Below, piece by piece: positions 1 to 7,280 of a stretch of DNA of 13,427 bases. The DNA is from Bacillota bacterium. GTDB taxonomy: Bacteria > Bacillota > Clostridia > Acetivibrionales > DSM-2933. The DNA is taken from NCBI GenBank assembly GCA_023441845.1, contig JAEZNF010000175.1:1-13427 (forward strand), written 5' to 3'. The notes below the pieces were generated by a model. It was given only the letters and a program-made list of their open reading frames with translations, did no database searches and was not told where the DNA came from. Each line of letters opens with the position of its first letter. The stretch's first letter is position 1. The position numbers and the translations under genes were made by a program.

Positions 1-1
1 T

Positions 2-48
2 TAGGTGAGATGAGTTTAGAAGAGATGAGAAGAGACAGGCGAGACAAG
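2..48 (+). promoter_or_regulatory. TRAP-like (G/T)AG triplet array in the trp leader RNA
   Basis: Seven perfect TAG or GAG triplets start at 2, 7, 12, 17, 22, 27 and 32, each separated by exactly two bases. The phase then slips by one: CAG at 36, GAG at 41 and AAG at 46. TRAP (MtrB), the 11-subunit ring of Bacillus, binds about 11 (G/U)AG triplets spaced by 2-3 nt in trp leader RNA and causes termination when tryptophan is plentiful. The triplets and their spacing are seen directly. That a TRAP protein binds here is inferred, because no mtrB gene is in the window. The array may continue upstream of base 1. Its 3' end lies 19 nt before the terminator hairpin, as expected for an attenuator. Confidence 0.72.
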
Positions 49-67
49 TTTTATTTTGTTTATTGTG

Positions 68-92
68 CCAGCTATTCTTAGCTGGTTTTTTT
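68..92 (+). terminator. Leader intrinsic terminator (trp attenuator)
   Basis: A perfect 7-bp stem (CCAGCTA 68-74 with TAGCTGG 79-85) with loop TTCT is followed directly by seven T (86-92). It lies between the triplet array and trpE, so it can only act on transcripts heading into the operon, which is what an attenuator does. An alternative weak pairing of 38-47 with 56-69 (GGC/GCC plus AGACAA/TTGTTT) would use bases 68-69 of the terminator and could serve as antiterminator. That pairing overlaps the triplet array, so a bound protein would favour termination. Confidence 0.82.
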
Positions 93-115
93 AGTTTATA
101 GGTCAATTCTCATGT

Positions 116-138
116 CTTCTTTCAAAAAAGGAAGGAGG
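116..138 (+). promoter_or_regulatory. Possible hairpin masking the trpE ribosome site
   Basis: CTTCTTT (116-122) can pair with AAGGAAG (128-134) or, in a second register, with GAAGGAG (131-137). Each gives 7 bp with one or two G-U pairs. The second register covers the core of the trpE Shine-Dalgarno (133-138). In Bacillus, TRAP-controlled leaders also reduce trpE translation through a structure that hides the ribosome site. Here the helix is short and its effect is only inferred. Confidence 0.3.
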
Positions 139-147
139 CGGTCATTA

Positions 148-1632
148 ATGTTCTACCCGGAATTTTCGGTGGTAAAGGATTTAGCTAAGGACTATAACAT
201 TATTCCAATTACAATGGAAGTATACGCGGACATGGAAACACCCATAAGCCTTTTTAAGAGGTTTGAGGACAGTGAGTTTTGTTTTCTTTTGGAAAGCGTC
301 GAAGGTGGGGAGAAATGGGCAAGGTATTCCTTTATCGGGAGAAATCCTTTTATTATTGTTAAAAGCAGCAATAAAAAAACTTACATTGAAGAAAAAAACG
401 GAACAATAAGTATAGAAGAAGGCAATCCGGTTGAAGTGCTTAAAAATCTTCTAGGAAAGTACAAAGGAGCCGGCATACCTCAATTACCCAGGTTTAACGG
501 CGGTGCAGTAGGGTTTTTCGGCTATGACCTCATAAGGTACTACGAGAATCTTCCCGATGTACCTGAGGACGATCTTAATATTCCCGAAAGCCATTTCATG
601 TTTACCGATGAAGTTATTGTTTTTGACCACCTAAAGCAAAAGATTCACATAATTGTAAACCTGCATGTGAACGGAAACCTTGAAAGGAGCTATAACAGTG
701 CCGTAGAAAGAATTAAAGCCATATATAAGGAAATTCTTTCTTCAAGGTGGAAGATTGCCGATAGCTTTAAGCCTGATTTCGAGTCGGGTAAAAAGGATAT
801 CGAATTTACAAGCAACACAACAAAAGAAAAGTTTTGTGAAAATGTAATAAAAGCCAAGCAGTATATAAAAGACGGAGATATATTTCAGGTAGTGCTCTCC
901 CAGAGGCTCTGCGCCAGGACAAATCAGGACCCGTTCAATATATACAGGGTATTAAGAATCATAAACCCATCTCCGTATATGTATTATCTTAAGTTTAAAG
1001 ACTACAGGATTGTTGGTGCTTCACCTGAAATGCTCGTCAGGGTTGAAGATGGAGTTGTTGAAACCTGTCCGATAGCAGGTACCAGAAAGAGAGGTCTTAC
1101 CAAAGAAGCGGATGAAGCTTTGGAAAGAGAGCTTCTTGCTGACCGGAAGGAGTTAGCCGAGCAAACAATGCTTGTAGATCTTGGAAGAAATGATATAGGT
1201 AAGGTGTCAAAGTACGGAAGTGTGGTTGTAAAGGATTTGATGCACATAGAAAAGTACTCGCATGTCATGCATATAGTGACAAACGTGCTGGGAGAGCTGC
1301 GTGATGATAGAACGCCGTTTGATGCGCTGATGTCAGTCCTGCCTGCTGGCACTGTTTCGGGGGCACCCAAGGTAAGGGCAATGGAGATAATCGATGAATT
1401 GGAGAACGTAAAGAGGGGAGCGTATGCAGGCGCTATAGGCTACCTCAGCTTTAATGGCAATCTGGACAGTTGTATTACAATAAGAACCATGGTTTTCAAG
1501 GATGGAATGGCTTACATTCAGGCAGGTGCAGGAATAGTTGCCGATTCGGTTCCCGAGAACGAGTATGAGGAAACCATAAATAAGGCCAAAGCACTTCTAA
1601 AATCCTTGGAGGAAGTTGGTGAAATAAGATGA
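148..1632 (+). CDS. trpE: Anthranilate synthase component I
   Basis: This is the large subunit of anthranilate synthase, which converts chorismate plus ammonia (from glutamine via TrpG) to anthranilate and pyruvate. It has 494 residues, normal for the family. The N-terminal domain carries the tryptophan feedback site (LLES at 47-50, NPSPYMYY at 273-280). The C-terminal chorismate-binding domain carries GASPEML near 290, PIAGTRKRG at 308-316, GTVSGAPK at 401-408 and AGAGIVADS at 459-467. PIAGTR with the LLES motif favours TrpE over PabB. The start at 148 is chosen because AGGAGG (133-138) lies 9 nt upstream. An in-frame ATG at 112 would add 12 residues but has no good ribosome site and would contain that Shine-Dalgarno. 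The stop overlaps the trpG start (ATGA), which suggests translational coupling. Enzyme activity is probably inhibited by tryptophan, and expression is probably set by the leader attenuator. Confidence 0.96.
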   Translation: MFYPEFSVVKDLAKDYNIIPITMEVYADMETPISLFKRFEDSEFCFLLESVEGGEKWARYSFIGRNPFIIVKSSNKKTYIEEKNGTISIEEGNPVEVLKNLLGKYKGAGIPQLPRFNGGAVGFFGYDLIRYYENLPDVPEDDLNIPESHFMFTDEVIVFDHLKQKIHIIVNLHVNGNLERSYNSAVERIKAIYKEILSSRWKIADSFKPDFESGKKDIEFTSNTTKEKFCENVIKAKQYIKDGDIFQVVLSQRLCARTNQDPFNIYRVLRIINPSPYMYYLKFKDYRIVGASPEMLVRVEDGVVETCPIAGTRKRGLTKEADEALERELLADRKELAEQTMLVDLGRNDIGKVSKYGSVVVKDLMHIEKYSHVMHIVTNVLGELRDDRTPFDALMSVLPAGTVSGAPKVRAMEIIDELENVKRGAYAGAIGYLSFNGNLDSCITIRTMVFKDGMAYIQAGAGIVADSVPENEYEETINKAKALLKSLEEVGEIR

Positions 1633-2207
1633 TTATAATTATAGATAATTATGATTCGTTCACATATAACCTTTATCAGTATATTGGTGAGATAAATCCC
1701 GACATTGAGGTTTATAGAAATGATAAAATTACGGTTGACGAAATAAGAGAAAAGAAGCCTACCCACATCATTGTTTCCCCGGGGCCGGGTTTTCCGAAAG
1801 ATGCAGGAATATCCATACAGGTGATCAGGGAACTTGGTAAAAGCATACCTATACTGGGGGTTTGCCTGGGACATCAGTCTATTGGAGAGGCATTCGGCGG
1901 AAAGGTTGTACATGCAAAGGAGCTTATGCACGGAAAGGATTCAATGCTTAATGTTGATCAGGAATGTGAATTGTTCCGGGGGCTGCCCGGAAAAATAAAA
2001 GCCGGAAGGTATCATTCGTTAATTGTAGATGGCGAATCCTTACCGGAGGATTTAAAGGTTACAGCAAGGGCTGCAGATGGCGAAATAATGGGAATCAGGC
2101 ATGCCCAATACCCGGTATTCGGCATACAATTTCACCCTGAGTCAATTATGACGCCAGGAGGCAAAGATATATTGGCTAACTTTCTTAAAATTAGAATAAA
2201 TAATTAA
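1629..2207 (+). CDS. trpG: Anthranilate synthase component II (glutamine amidotransferase)
   Basis: This class I glutamine amidotransferase subunit of 192 residues releases ammonia from glutamine for TrpE. The catalytic triad is visible: nucleophile Cys79 in GVCLGHQ, with His169 and Glu171 in FHPES. The N-terminal IDNYDSFTYNLYQY and the oxyanion-region PGPGFP near 51-56 are typical. The ATG overlaps the trpE stop by 4 nt, and GGTG (1618-1621) plus an upstream GGAGG (1608-1612) can serve as ribosome site. In Bacillus this subunit is shared with folate synthesis and encoded elsewhere. Here it is a dedicated gene inside the trp operon, but the sequence alone cannot exclude service to a PabB. Confidence 0.96.
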   Translation: MIIIIDNYDSFTYNLYQYIGEINPDIEVYRNDKITVDEIREKKPTHIIVSPGPGFPKDAGISIQVIRELGKSIPILGVCLGHQSIGEAFGGKVVHAKELMHGKDSMLNVDQECELFRGLPGKIKAGRYHSLIVDGESLPEDLKVTARAADGEIMGIRHAQYPVFGIQFHPESIMTPGGKDILANFLKIRINN

Positions 2208-2215
2208 GGGTATCT

Positions 2216-2241
2216 AAGAAGAGATGAGAGGAGAGGTCTAG
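2216..2241 (+). promoter_or_regulatory. Second TRAP-like triplet cluster over the trpD ribosome site
   Basis: AAG at 2216 is followed by GAG at 2221, 2226 and 2231, all at a 5-nt period, with TAG at 2239 just before the trpD ATG. Bases 2217-2234 match leader bases 18-35 at 17 of 18 positions (shared core AGAAGAGATGAGA). The cluster includes the trpD Shine-Dalgarno (AGGAGAGG, 2229-2236). In Bacillus, TRAP represses translation of several genes by binding triplets that cover the ribosome site. Three perfect triplets are fewer than TRAP normally needs, so the site would be weak. A purine-rich ribosome site alone could explain part of it. Confidence 0.5.
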
Positions 2242-3261
2242 ATGCTTAAAAGTGCTATTAAGAGTGTGGTTGAAGGGAAAAGCCTAACTGAGGAAGAAAT
2301 GATGGCCGCAATGAACGTTATAATGGAAGGTAATGCTACGCAGGCTCAGATAGGCAGTTTTATAACAGCCCTTAGGATAAAAGGGGAGACCGTTGAAGAG
2401 ATTACCGGAGGAGCAAAGGTTATGAGGGCAAAAGCCGAACCTATAATCCCTGATTTGGAATACTTTATTGATATAGTCGGTACCGGGGGAGACGGTACCA
2501 ACACCTTTAATATATCTACTGCTTCTGCCATTGTTGCTTGTGCAGGAGGAGTTCATGTTGCCAAACACGGAAACAGAGCGGTATCAAGCAAAAGTGGCAG
2601 TGCTGATGTTCTGGAAGCTTTGGGAGTGAATATATTGTTAACTCCCGAACAGGCTAGAGACTGTCTGCAAAGCCTGGGGATATGTTTTATGTTTGCACCT
2701 ACCTACCATAAATCCATGAAACATGCTGCCGGACCAAGAAAAGAGTTGGGGATAAGGACAATATTTAACGTTTTAGGGCCTCTTACTAACCCTGCCAAAG
2801 CAAAGGGAGAGGTACTAGGGGTATTTGACAAGAAGCTGACCGAACCGTTGGCAAATGTTCTGCTGAATCTGGGGATTGAAAAGGCCATGGTCATACATGG
2901 CATGGATGGTATGGATGAGATAACCTCAACTACTTCAACAAAGGTGTCGGAAGTATTGAACGGAAAGGTTATAAATTATGAAATAACTCCTGAGGAATAT
3001 GGTATTAAAAGAGCTGAAAAAGCAGACCTGATAGGTGGAGATGCAATGGAAAATGCAAGCATTATCCTATCTGTTCTAAGCGGCGATTTAGGTCCTAAAA
3101 GAGACATAGTTGTATTAAATTCGGCAGCCGCTCTTTATGTGGGCAAAATAGTCCCCAGCATACAAGAAGGCGTCAAAATGTCTGAAAAAATAATTGATCT
3201 GGGATTTGCATTAAAGAAACTTAACGAACTGAGGGAATTTACGCAAAAATCTATTGCATAG
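2242..3261 (+). CDS. trpD: Anthranilate phosphoribosyltransferase
   Basis: This enzyme transfers phosphoribose from PRPP to anthranilate, giving N-(5'-phosphoribosyl)anthranilate. It has 339 residues, full length for the family. The PRPP-binding GTGGDG lies at 80-85, followed by NTFNIST and the [15 protein letters not shown] segment at 108-122, both diagnostic of Trp[14 protein letters not shown] in mid-protein is also a family hallmark. It is not fused to TrpG, unlike in enteric bacteria. A 34-nt gap separates it from trpG. AGGAGAGG lies 5 nt before the ATG and sits within the triplet cluster described for 2216-2241, so its translation may be controlled separately from trpE-trpG. Confidence 0.96.
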   Translation: MLKSAIKSVVEGKSLTEEEMMAAMNVIMEGNATQAQIGSFITALRIKGETVEEITGGAKVMRAKAEPIIPDLEYFIDIVGTGGDGTNTFNISTASAIVACAGGVHVAKHGNRAVSSKSGSADVLEALGVNILLTPEQARDCLQSLGICFMFAPTYHKSMKHAAGPRKELGIRTIFNVLGPLTNPAKAKGEVLGVFDKKLTEPLANVLLNLGIEKAMVIHGMDGMDEITSTTSTKVSEVLNGKVINYEITPEEYGIKRAEKADLIGGDAMENASIILSVLSGDLGPKRDIVVLNSAAALYVGKIVPSIQEGVKMSEKIIDLGFALKKLNELREFTQKSIA

Positions 3262-3392
3262 TGATTTTGAAAACAATTCATTTTTAGAAAATATATTATT
3301 TGAAATGCACTTAATTTATTTGCTGCCTGATAAAATGAATTTCAAGAAACTTATTTTGTTAAGCGGCAATGGTTTGAAAGACGGAGGGATTT
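3262..3392 (+). other. trpD-trpC intergenic spacer with a long-range inverted repeat
   Basis: This 131-nt gap is the largest inside the trp operon. TTGAA (3267-3271) and ATTCATTTT (3276-3284), split by a 4-nt AACA bulge, are together complementary to AAAATGAATTTCAA (3332-3345). This gives 14 bp closing a 47-nt AT-rich interior. No T-run follows, so it is not an intrinsic terminator. It might be an RNA processing or stability element, or a decayed internal promoter region. I see no convincing promoter and no small gene in it. Confidence 0.4.
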
Positions 3393-4172
3393 ATGATTTT
3401 AGATAAAATAGTTGAACAAAAAAGAATCCAATTGGCAGGGGAAAAGAAGCAAATTTCTGTTGAGGGTTGGAAACAGCGCCTGGCAAGACCGGGACTTCAT
3501 AAAACGATTGATTTTTTCAGTGCAATAAAAAGAAAAGATGAGATATCCATTATCGCGGAAGTAAAAAAAGCTTCGCCATCAAAAGGGGTAATAAAAGAGG
3601 ACTTTAATGCCTTAGAAATTGCAAAAGAATATAGCTCTTCAAATGTGAAGGCAATATCGGTTTTGACTGAAAAAAACTTCTTTTTGGGGGATGACGATTA
3701 TCTTGTGAAAATTCGCCAAAATGTACCTCTTCCTCTTTTAAGGAAGGATTTTATAATTGATTTATGGCAGGTATACCAGGCAAGGTATATCGGTGCGGAT
3801 GCCATACTTTTAATAGCAGCCATTCTTTCGGACGATGAGCTTACCAAGTTTCAGGTTGTGGCAAATATTCTGGGAATGCAGTGCATAGTTGAGGTTCATG
3901 ACAGGGAAGAGGTTCGGAGGGCTCTCGATTCAGGAGCTAAAATAATAGGCATAAACAACAGGAACCTGAAGACTTTTGAGGTAGATATAAAAACTACCGG
4001 GAGCCTTATGAATTATATTCCCCACGATAAAGCGGTGGTTAGTGAAAGCGGGATAAAAACGGCTCAGGATATGAAATACTTGAAAGACCTTGGGGCTGAT
4101 GCTGTACTTATAGGTGAGACTTTTATGAGGGCAGGGTCCATAAAAGAAAAAATCAACGAGTTAAGGGCGTGA
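3393..4172 (+). CDS. trpC: Indole-3-glycerol phosphate synthase
   Basis: This TIM-barrel enzyme closes and decarboxylates carboxyphenylaminodeoxyribulose phosphate to indole-3-glycerol phosphate. It has 259 residues, normal length, and is not fused to TrpF. Key motifs are IIAEVKKASPSKG (53-65, with the catalytic and substrate-binding lysines), LLRKDFI (115-121, catalytic Lys118), EVHD near 167-170, GINNRNLKTFEVD (186-198) and VSESGI (216-221). The start is set by GGAGGG at 3383-3388, just before ATG 3393. The stop TGA is 5 nt before the trpF ATG. Confidence 0.96.
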   Translation: MILDKIVEQKRIQLAGEKKQISVEGWKQRLARPGLHKTIDFFSAIKRKDEISIIAEVKKASPSKGVIKEDFNALEIAKEYSSSNVKAISVLTEKNFFLGDDDYLVKIRQNVPLPLLRKDFIIDLWQVYQARYIGADAILLIAAILSDDELTKFQVVANILGMQCIVEVHDREEVRRALDSGAKIIGINNRNLKTFEVDIKTTGSLMNYIPHDKAVVSESGIKTAQDMKYLKDLGADAVLIGETFMRAGSIKEKINELRA

Positions 4173-4177
4173 CGTGT

Positions 4178-4825
4178 ATGGCAAAAGTTAAAATATGCGG
4201 TATTACACGAAAAGAAGATATACAATACGTAAATAAATATATCCCGGAGTATATAGGTTTTGTTTTTGCGCCGAGCAGAAGGAGGGTGTCTCCTGAGAAG
4301 GCACTTGAACTTATTAAGGAGCTTGACCGAAGAATAAAAAAGGTAGGAGTATTTGTTAATGAAAGTGTTGAAGAAGTAGCATATACAGCAAAGAAATGCG
4401 GCCTGGATATTGTGCAGATTCACGGTGATGAGCACGAAGGATATTTGGAAAGGCTCAGGGAAATGCTGGACAGTGAATGCTGGACTGATATAACCGAAAG
4501 AGTTGAAATATGGAAGGCTGTCAGGGTTAGGGATACAGATTCCCTGAATGTCTTAAAAAGTTGCAATGCTGACGCTTTTCTGCTGGATGCCTATGTTGAA
4601 GGAAGCTATGGCGGAGCAGGTAAAACATTCAACTGGGAGCTTGTCGTTAAAGCTGCTAAAACAGCTAAAATCATTTTAGCCGGTGGACTTAACAAGCATA
4701 ATGTAGTTGAAGCACGCGACCTGGTCCAGCCCTATGCGCTTGATGTCAGCAGCGGTGTTGAAACGGACGGTTTCAAGGATGAGATTAAAATAAGGGATTT
4801 TATTTGTATTTCCAGAAGCTATTAG
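4178..4825 (+). CDS. trpF: Phosphoribosylanthranilate isomerase
   Basis: This enzyme isomerises N-(5'-phosphoribosyl)anthranilate to the ribulose form used by TrpC. It has 215 residues. VKICGIT at 4-10 holds the catalytic Cys7, and [17 protein letters not shown] (135-151) holds the likely catalytic Asp137 and the phosphate-binding loop. GGLN and DVSSGVE near 169-194 complete the barrel signature. The ATG at 4178 is preferred, since AAGGG (4163-4167) lies 10 nt upstream. A GTG at 4169 that overlaps the trpC stop is in frame but lies only 1 nt after that site. Residues 95-110 ([15 protein letters not shown] region) look like an extra acidic stretch of about 10-12 residues compared with shorter bacterial TrpF proteins. 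It lies between IHGDE and IWKAVRV and is probably a surface loop. Confidence 0.95.
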   Translation: MAKVKICGITRKEDIQYVNKYIPEYIGFVFAPSRRRVSPEKALELIKELDRRIKKVGVFVNESVEEVAYTAKKCGLDIVQIHGDEHEGYLERLREMLDSECWTDITERVEIWKAVRVRDTDSLNVLKSCNADAFLLDAYVEGSYGGAGKTFNWELVVKAAKTAKIILAGGLNKHNVVEARDLVQPYALDVSSGVETDGFKDEIKIRDFICISRSY

Positions 4826-4845
4826 AAAGGAATGGAGTGATTGAT

Positions 4846-6039
4846 ATGAACAAAGAAAAGAAAGGCAGGTTTGGAGAGTTTGGGGGCCAATATGTACCCG
4901 AAACTCTTATGAATGCGCTTATAGAGCTGGAAAATCAATATGAGAAACTCAAAAATGATCCTGAATTTATTATTGAATTGAATTTTTATCTTAAAGAGTA
5001 CGCCGGAAGGCCGTCACTTCTTTACTATGCGGAAAAGATGACAAAGGATCTTGGAGGGGCCAGAATATATTTGAAACGTGAGGATTTAAACCATACAGGT
5101 TCCCATAAAATCAACAATGTGCTTGGGCAGGTGCTGCTGGCAAAAAAAATGGGAAAGAAAAGGGTGATTGCGGAAACCGGCGCAGGCCAGCATGGTGTGG
5201 CAACTGCTACAGCGGCGGCTCTGTTTGGCCTGGAATGCGAAGTTTTTATGGGAAAGGAAGACATGGAGAGGCAGTCTTTGAATGTTTTCAGGATGACTTT
5301 GTTGGGTTCAAAGGTTCGGCCTGTTTTGTCCGGAACGGCTACTTTGAAAGATGCAACAAGCGAGGCAATGAGAGAATGGGCGGCCACCGTTGAAAGCACC
5401 TTCTATTGTTTGGGCTCGGTAGTAGGGCCTCATCCCTATCCTACAATAGTAAGGGATTTTCAGAGCGTTATAGGCAATGAAGTTAAAGAGCAAATGCTGG
5501 ATAAGGAGGGCAGACTGCCTGATTGCCTCATTGCGTGTGTGGGCGGAGGAAGTAATGCAATGGGACTTTTCTATCCTTTTAAAGAGGACACCGAAGTAAG
5601 GATGATTGGCACAGAAGCGGCAGGTGACGGTGTTGACACCGACAGGCATGCAGCTTCGATAACAAAAGGCAGCATAGGTGTACTACATGGTATGAAATCT
5701 TATTTCCTGCAGGACGATGACGGACAGATTACTCCGGTATATTCCATATCTGCGGGGTTGGATTATCCCGGAATAGGCCCCGAGCATTCCTACATGCATA
5801 AAACCGGGAGAGCGGAGTATGTGCCTATAACTGATGATGAGGCCGTTGAAGCCTTCAAATATTTGACAAGGACAGAAGGGATAATTCCCGCAATAGAGAG
5901 TTCGCATGCCGTAGCATATGCATTGAAGCTTGCGCCGACCCTTCCAAAGGATAAAATTATTGTGGTTAATTTATCGGGCAGAGGCGATAAAGATGTGTAT
6001 TCAATCGCGCGTTATATGGGGGTGAATATTAATGAGTAG
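4846..6039 (+). CDS. trpB: Tryptophan synthase beta chain
   Basis: This PLP enzyme condenses indole with L-serine to give L-tryptophan. It works in an alpha2-beta2 complex with TrpA, which channels indole. It has 397 residues, like typical TrpB1. HTGSHKINN (83-91) contains the PLP lysine Lys88, ETGAGQHG has the catalytic Glu110, and GGGSNAMG (233-240) binds the PLP phosphate. [10 protein letters not shown] near the N terminus is the usual TrpB1 start region. The start at ATG 4846 is supported by GGAG (4834-4837). An upstream in-frame TTG at 4804 lies inside trpF and is less likely. The stop overlaps the trpA start by 8 nt, typical of coupled trpBA synthesis. Confidence 0.97.
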   Translation: MNKEKKGRFGEFGGQYVPETLMNALIELENQYEKLKNDPEFIIELNFYLKEYAGRPSLLYYAEKMTKDLGGARIYLKREDLNHTGSHKINNVLGQVLLAKKMGKKRVIAETGAGQHGVATATAAALFGLECEVFMGKEDMERQSLNVFRMTLLGSKVRPVLSGTATLKDATSEAMREWAATVESTFYCLGSVVGPHPYPTIVRDFQSVIGNEVKEQMLDKEGRLPDCLIACVGGGSNAMGLFYPFKEDTEVRMIGTEAAGDGVDTDRHAASITKGSIGVLHGMKSYFLQDDDGQITPVYSISAGLDYPGIGPEHSYMHKTGRAEYVPITDDEAVEAFKYLTRTEGIIPAIESSHAVAYALKLAPTLPKDKIIVVNLSGRGDKDVYSIARYMGVNINE

Positions 6040-6826
6040 GATAGGTGTTAAGTTTAATGAGCTCAGGGAATTGAATAAAAAGGCACTGATTACTTTTGTT
6101 ACAGCCGGAGACCCTGATCTTGACGGTACAAAAAGAATTGTTGAAGCTATGGAGAGGAATGGAGCCGACCTGATTGAGCTGGGAATACCATATTCCGACC
6201 CTGTTGCAGAGGGGCCGGTCATACAAGCAGCCAATGTCAGGGCTTTAAAGAATAATATAAAAATTAAAGACATTATGAATGCTGTCAAAGACATGAGAAA
6301 AACCGTAAAGGTACCGTTAATATATCTGCTTTACTATAACTGCATTTTCAAGTACGGGGCTGACAGGTTCTTTTCCGATTGTGACGATTCAGGCATAGAT
6401 GGTGTTATTATCCCCGACCTGCCCTTTGAAGAAAAGGATGAAATTGACGAGGTGGCATTAAAATACGGTATAGATATAATTTCCATGGTATCACCTGTTT
6501 CGAAAGAACGTATTGAAATGATTTCAAAAAGTGCAAGAGGTTTTTTATACTGTGTATCTTCACTGGGTGTTACAGGTGAAAGGAATAGCTTCAGTACCGA
6601 TTTTGGGGAGTTTTTCTCAATAATCGATAAATATGCGAGCATTCCAAAGGCTATAGGCTTCGGCATATCCACACCTGAGCATGTAAAAAGCTTGAAAGGG
6701 TATAGTGACGGGTTGATTGTTGGAAGCGCGATGGTAAGGCAAATAGAGAGAAGCAGGAACATAGAAGAGGCTATAGATAATATCACGGAATATGTTAAGG
6801 TATTAAGAGCGGCACTTGACAGCTAA
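6032..6826 (+). CDS. trpA: Tryptophan synthase alpha chain
   Basis: TrpA cleaves indole-3-glycerol phosphate to indole and glyceraldehyde-3-phosphate and passes indole to TrpB. It has 264 residues, close to the usual 260-270. Catalytic Glu49 is present in [11 protein letters not shown]. The second catalytic acid, Asp60 in the E. coli protein (ADGP), is Glu60 here (AEGP). This keeps an acid but moves it by one methylene. The loop GVTGERNSF (about residues 181-189) and the phosphate-binding GFGIS and VGSAMV segments are intact. The start overlaps the trpB stop, with GGGGGTG at 6018-6024 as ribosome site. It is the last biosynthetic gene of the operon, and no terminator is visible directly after it. 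Confidence 0.95.
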   Translation: MSRIGVKFNELRELNKKALITFVTAGDPDLDGTKRIVEAMERNGADLIELGIPYSDPVAEGPVIQAANVRALKNNIKIKDIMNAVKDMRKTVKVPLIYLLYYNCIFKYGADRFFSDCDDSGIDGVIIPDLPFEEKDEIDEVALKYGIDIISMVSPVSKERIEMISKSARGFLYCVSSLGVTGERNSFSTDFGEFFSIIDKYASIPKAIGFGISTPEHVKSLKGYSDGLIVGSAMVRQIERSRNIEEAIDNITEYVKVLRAALDS

Positions 6827-6862
6827 TAATTATATAAAACTCCCATAAAAAAATGTTTAGGA

Positions 6863-6894
6863 TTGACAATTTGTTGTAAATTATTTAGTATAAT
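6863..6894 (+). promoter_or_regulatory. Probable sigma-A promoter for the small gene at 6985
   Basis: A perfect -35 box TTGACA (6863-6868) lies 17 nt before TAGTAT (6886-6891) and 20 nt before a perfect TATAAT (6889-6894). Either overlapping -10 could be used; TAGTAT gives standard spacing. Transcription would start near 6900 and yield a leader of about 85 nt. The region 6827-6984 shows no terminator and no other gene. Confidence 0.6.
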
Positions 6895-6984
6895 CTTGTA
6901 AATTACATTTTGTGATAATATTTTATCCAATATAGTGAATTATGTTTTACTTGTGTTTTTTGATATATGGGAGGGGAGAAACAT

Positions 6985-7173
6985 ATGAAAGGCGGAAATA
7001 CGGAAGTTCTTAATGAGATACGTGAAATACTCAAGGAGTTGGTAGAAGGGCAGAACGAGCTCTTAAGTGTGGTAATAGAAATACGGGAGGAACAAAAAAA
7101 GCTTCTTGACGAAATGAGGATAAATAACGCGGGAATAATTAGTATTCCTTTCAGATCCGAAATAATTAACTGA
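6985..7173 (+). CDS. Small helical protein of unknown function
   Basis: I do not recognise this 62-residue protein. Residues 5-45 are rich in Glu, Lys, Leu, Ile and Val, with hydrophobic residues spaced three or four apart, which suggests an amphipathic helix or short coiled coil. The tail (46-62) is less charged and ends IIN. There is no cysteine, so it is not a zinc-binding anti-TRAP protein. No signal peptide or membrane segment is seen. The start at ATG 6985 is chosen because GGAGGGG (6970-6976) lies 8 nt upstream; an in-frame ATG at 6967 lies just before that site. The gene has its own promoter but may also be reached by trp transcripts, and it ends about 110 nt before a strong terminator. 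Confidence 0.65.
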   Translation: MKGGNTEVLNEIREILKELVEGQNELLSVVIEIREEQKKLLDEMRINNAGIISIPFRSEIIN

Positions 7174-7208
7174 GAGCTGACAACTATTTAGCTCACTTTA
7201 GTACATAA

Positions 7209-7253
7209 AAGTGTTGGTGTGAAACTTGTTACAAAATGTTCACATCTCCACTT
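7209..7253 (+). ncRNA. Imperfect hairpin in the 3' UTR of the small gene
   Basis: AAGTG (7209-7213) pairs with CACTT (7249-7253). After a 2x2 mismatch, GG pairs with TC and TGTGAA (7218-7223) pairs with TTCACA (7239-7244), leaving a 15-nt loop. About 27 nt later comes the terminator at 7281. It could be a stabilising 3' element or part of a small RNA. I recognise no known RNA family. Confidence 0.3.
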
Positions 7254-7280
7254 CTTGCTTAAATCAGGTATAAAAAACAT

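Noticed and set aside
1..92. T-box riboswitch as the trp leader control element
   Set aside because: The bases just before the terminator lack the conserved T-box sequence (TGGNACCGCG-like) and cannot form the usual bulged antiterminator. Only part of the leader is in view, so the specifier loop cannot be checked.
112..147. Upstream in-frame ATG as the trpE start
   Set aside because: It has no good ribosome site, and the clear AGGAGG at 133-138 would lie inside the coding region. The next ATG at 148 has ideal spacing.
1002..1931. Long open frames on the minus strand opposite trpE and trpG
   Set aside because: They lie wholly over well-supported genes, lack ribosome sites and resemble no protein I know. 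They are explained as shadows of codon bias.
4169..4180. GTG start for trpF overlapping the trpC stop
   Set aside because: The AAGGG ribosome site is only 1 nt from this GTG but 10 nt from the ATG at 4178, where family similarity begins (AKVKICGIT).
6985..7173. Small gene as an anti-TRAP (RtpA-like) protein, given the TRAP-like leader
   Set aside because: Anti-TRAP has a cysteine-rich zinc-binding domain. This protein has no cysteine and a simple helical, charged composition.
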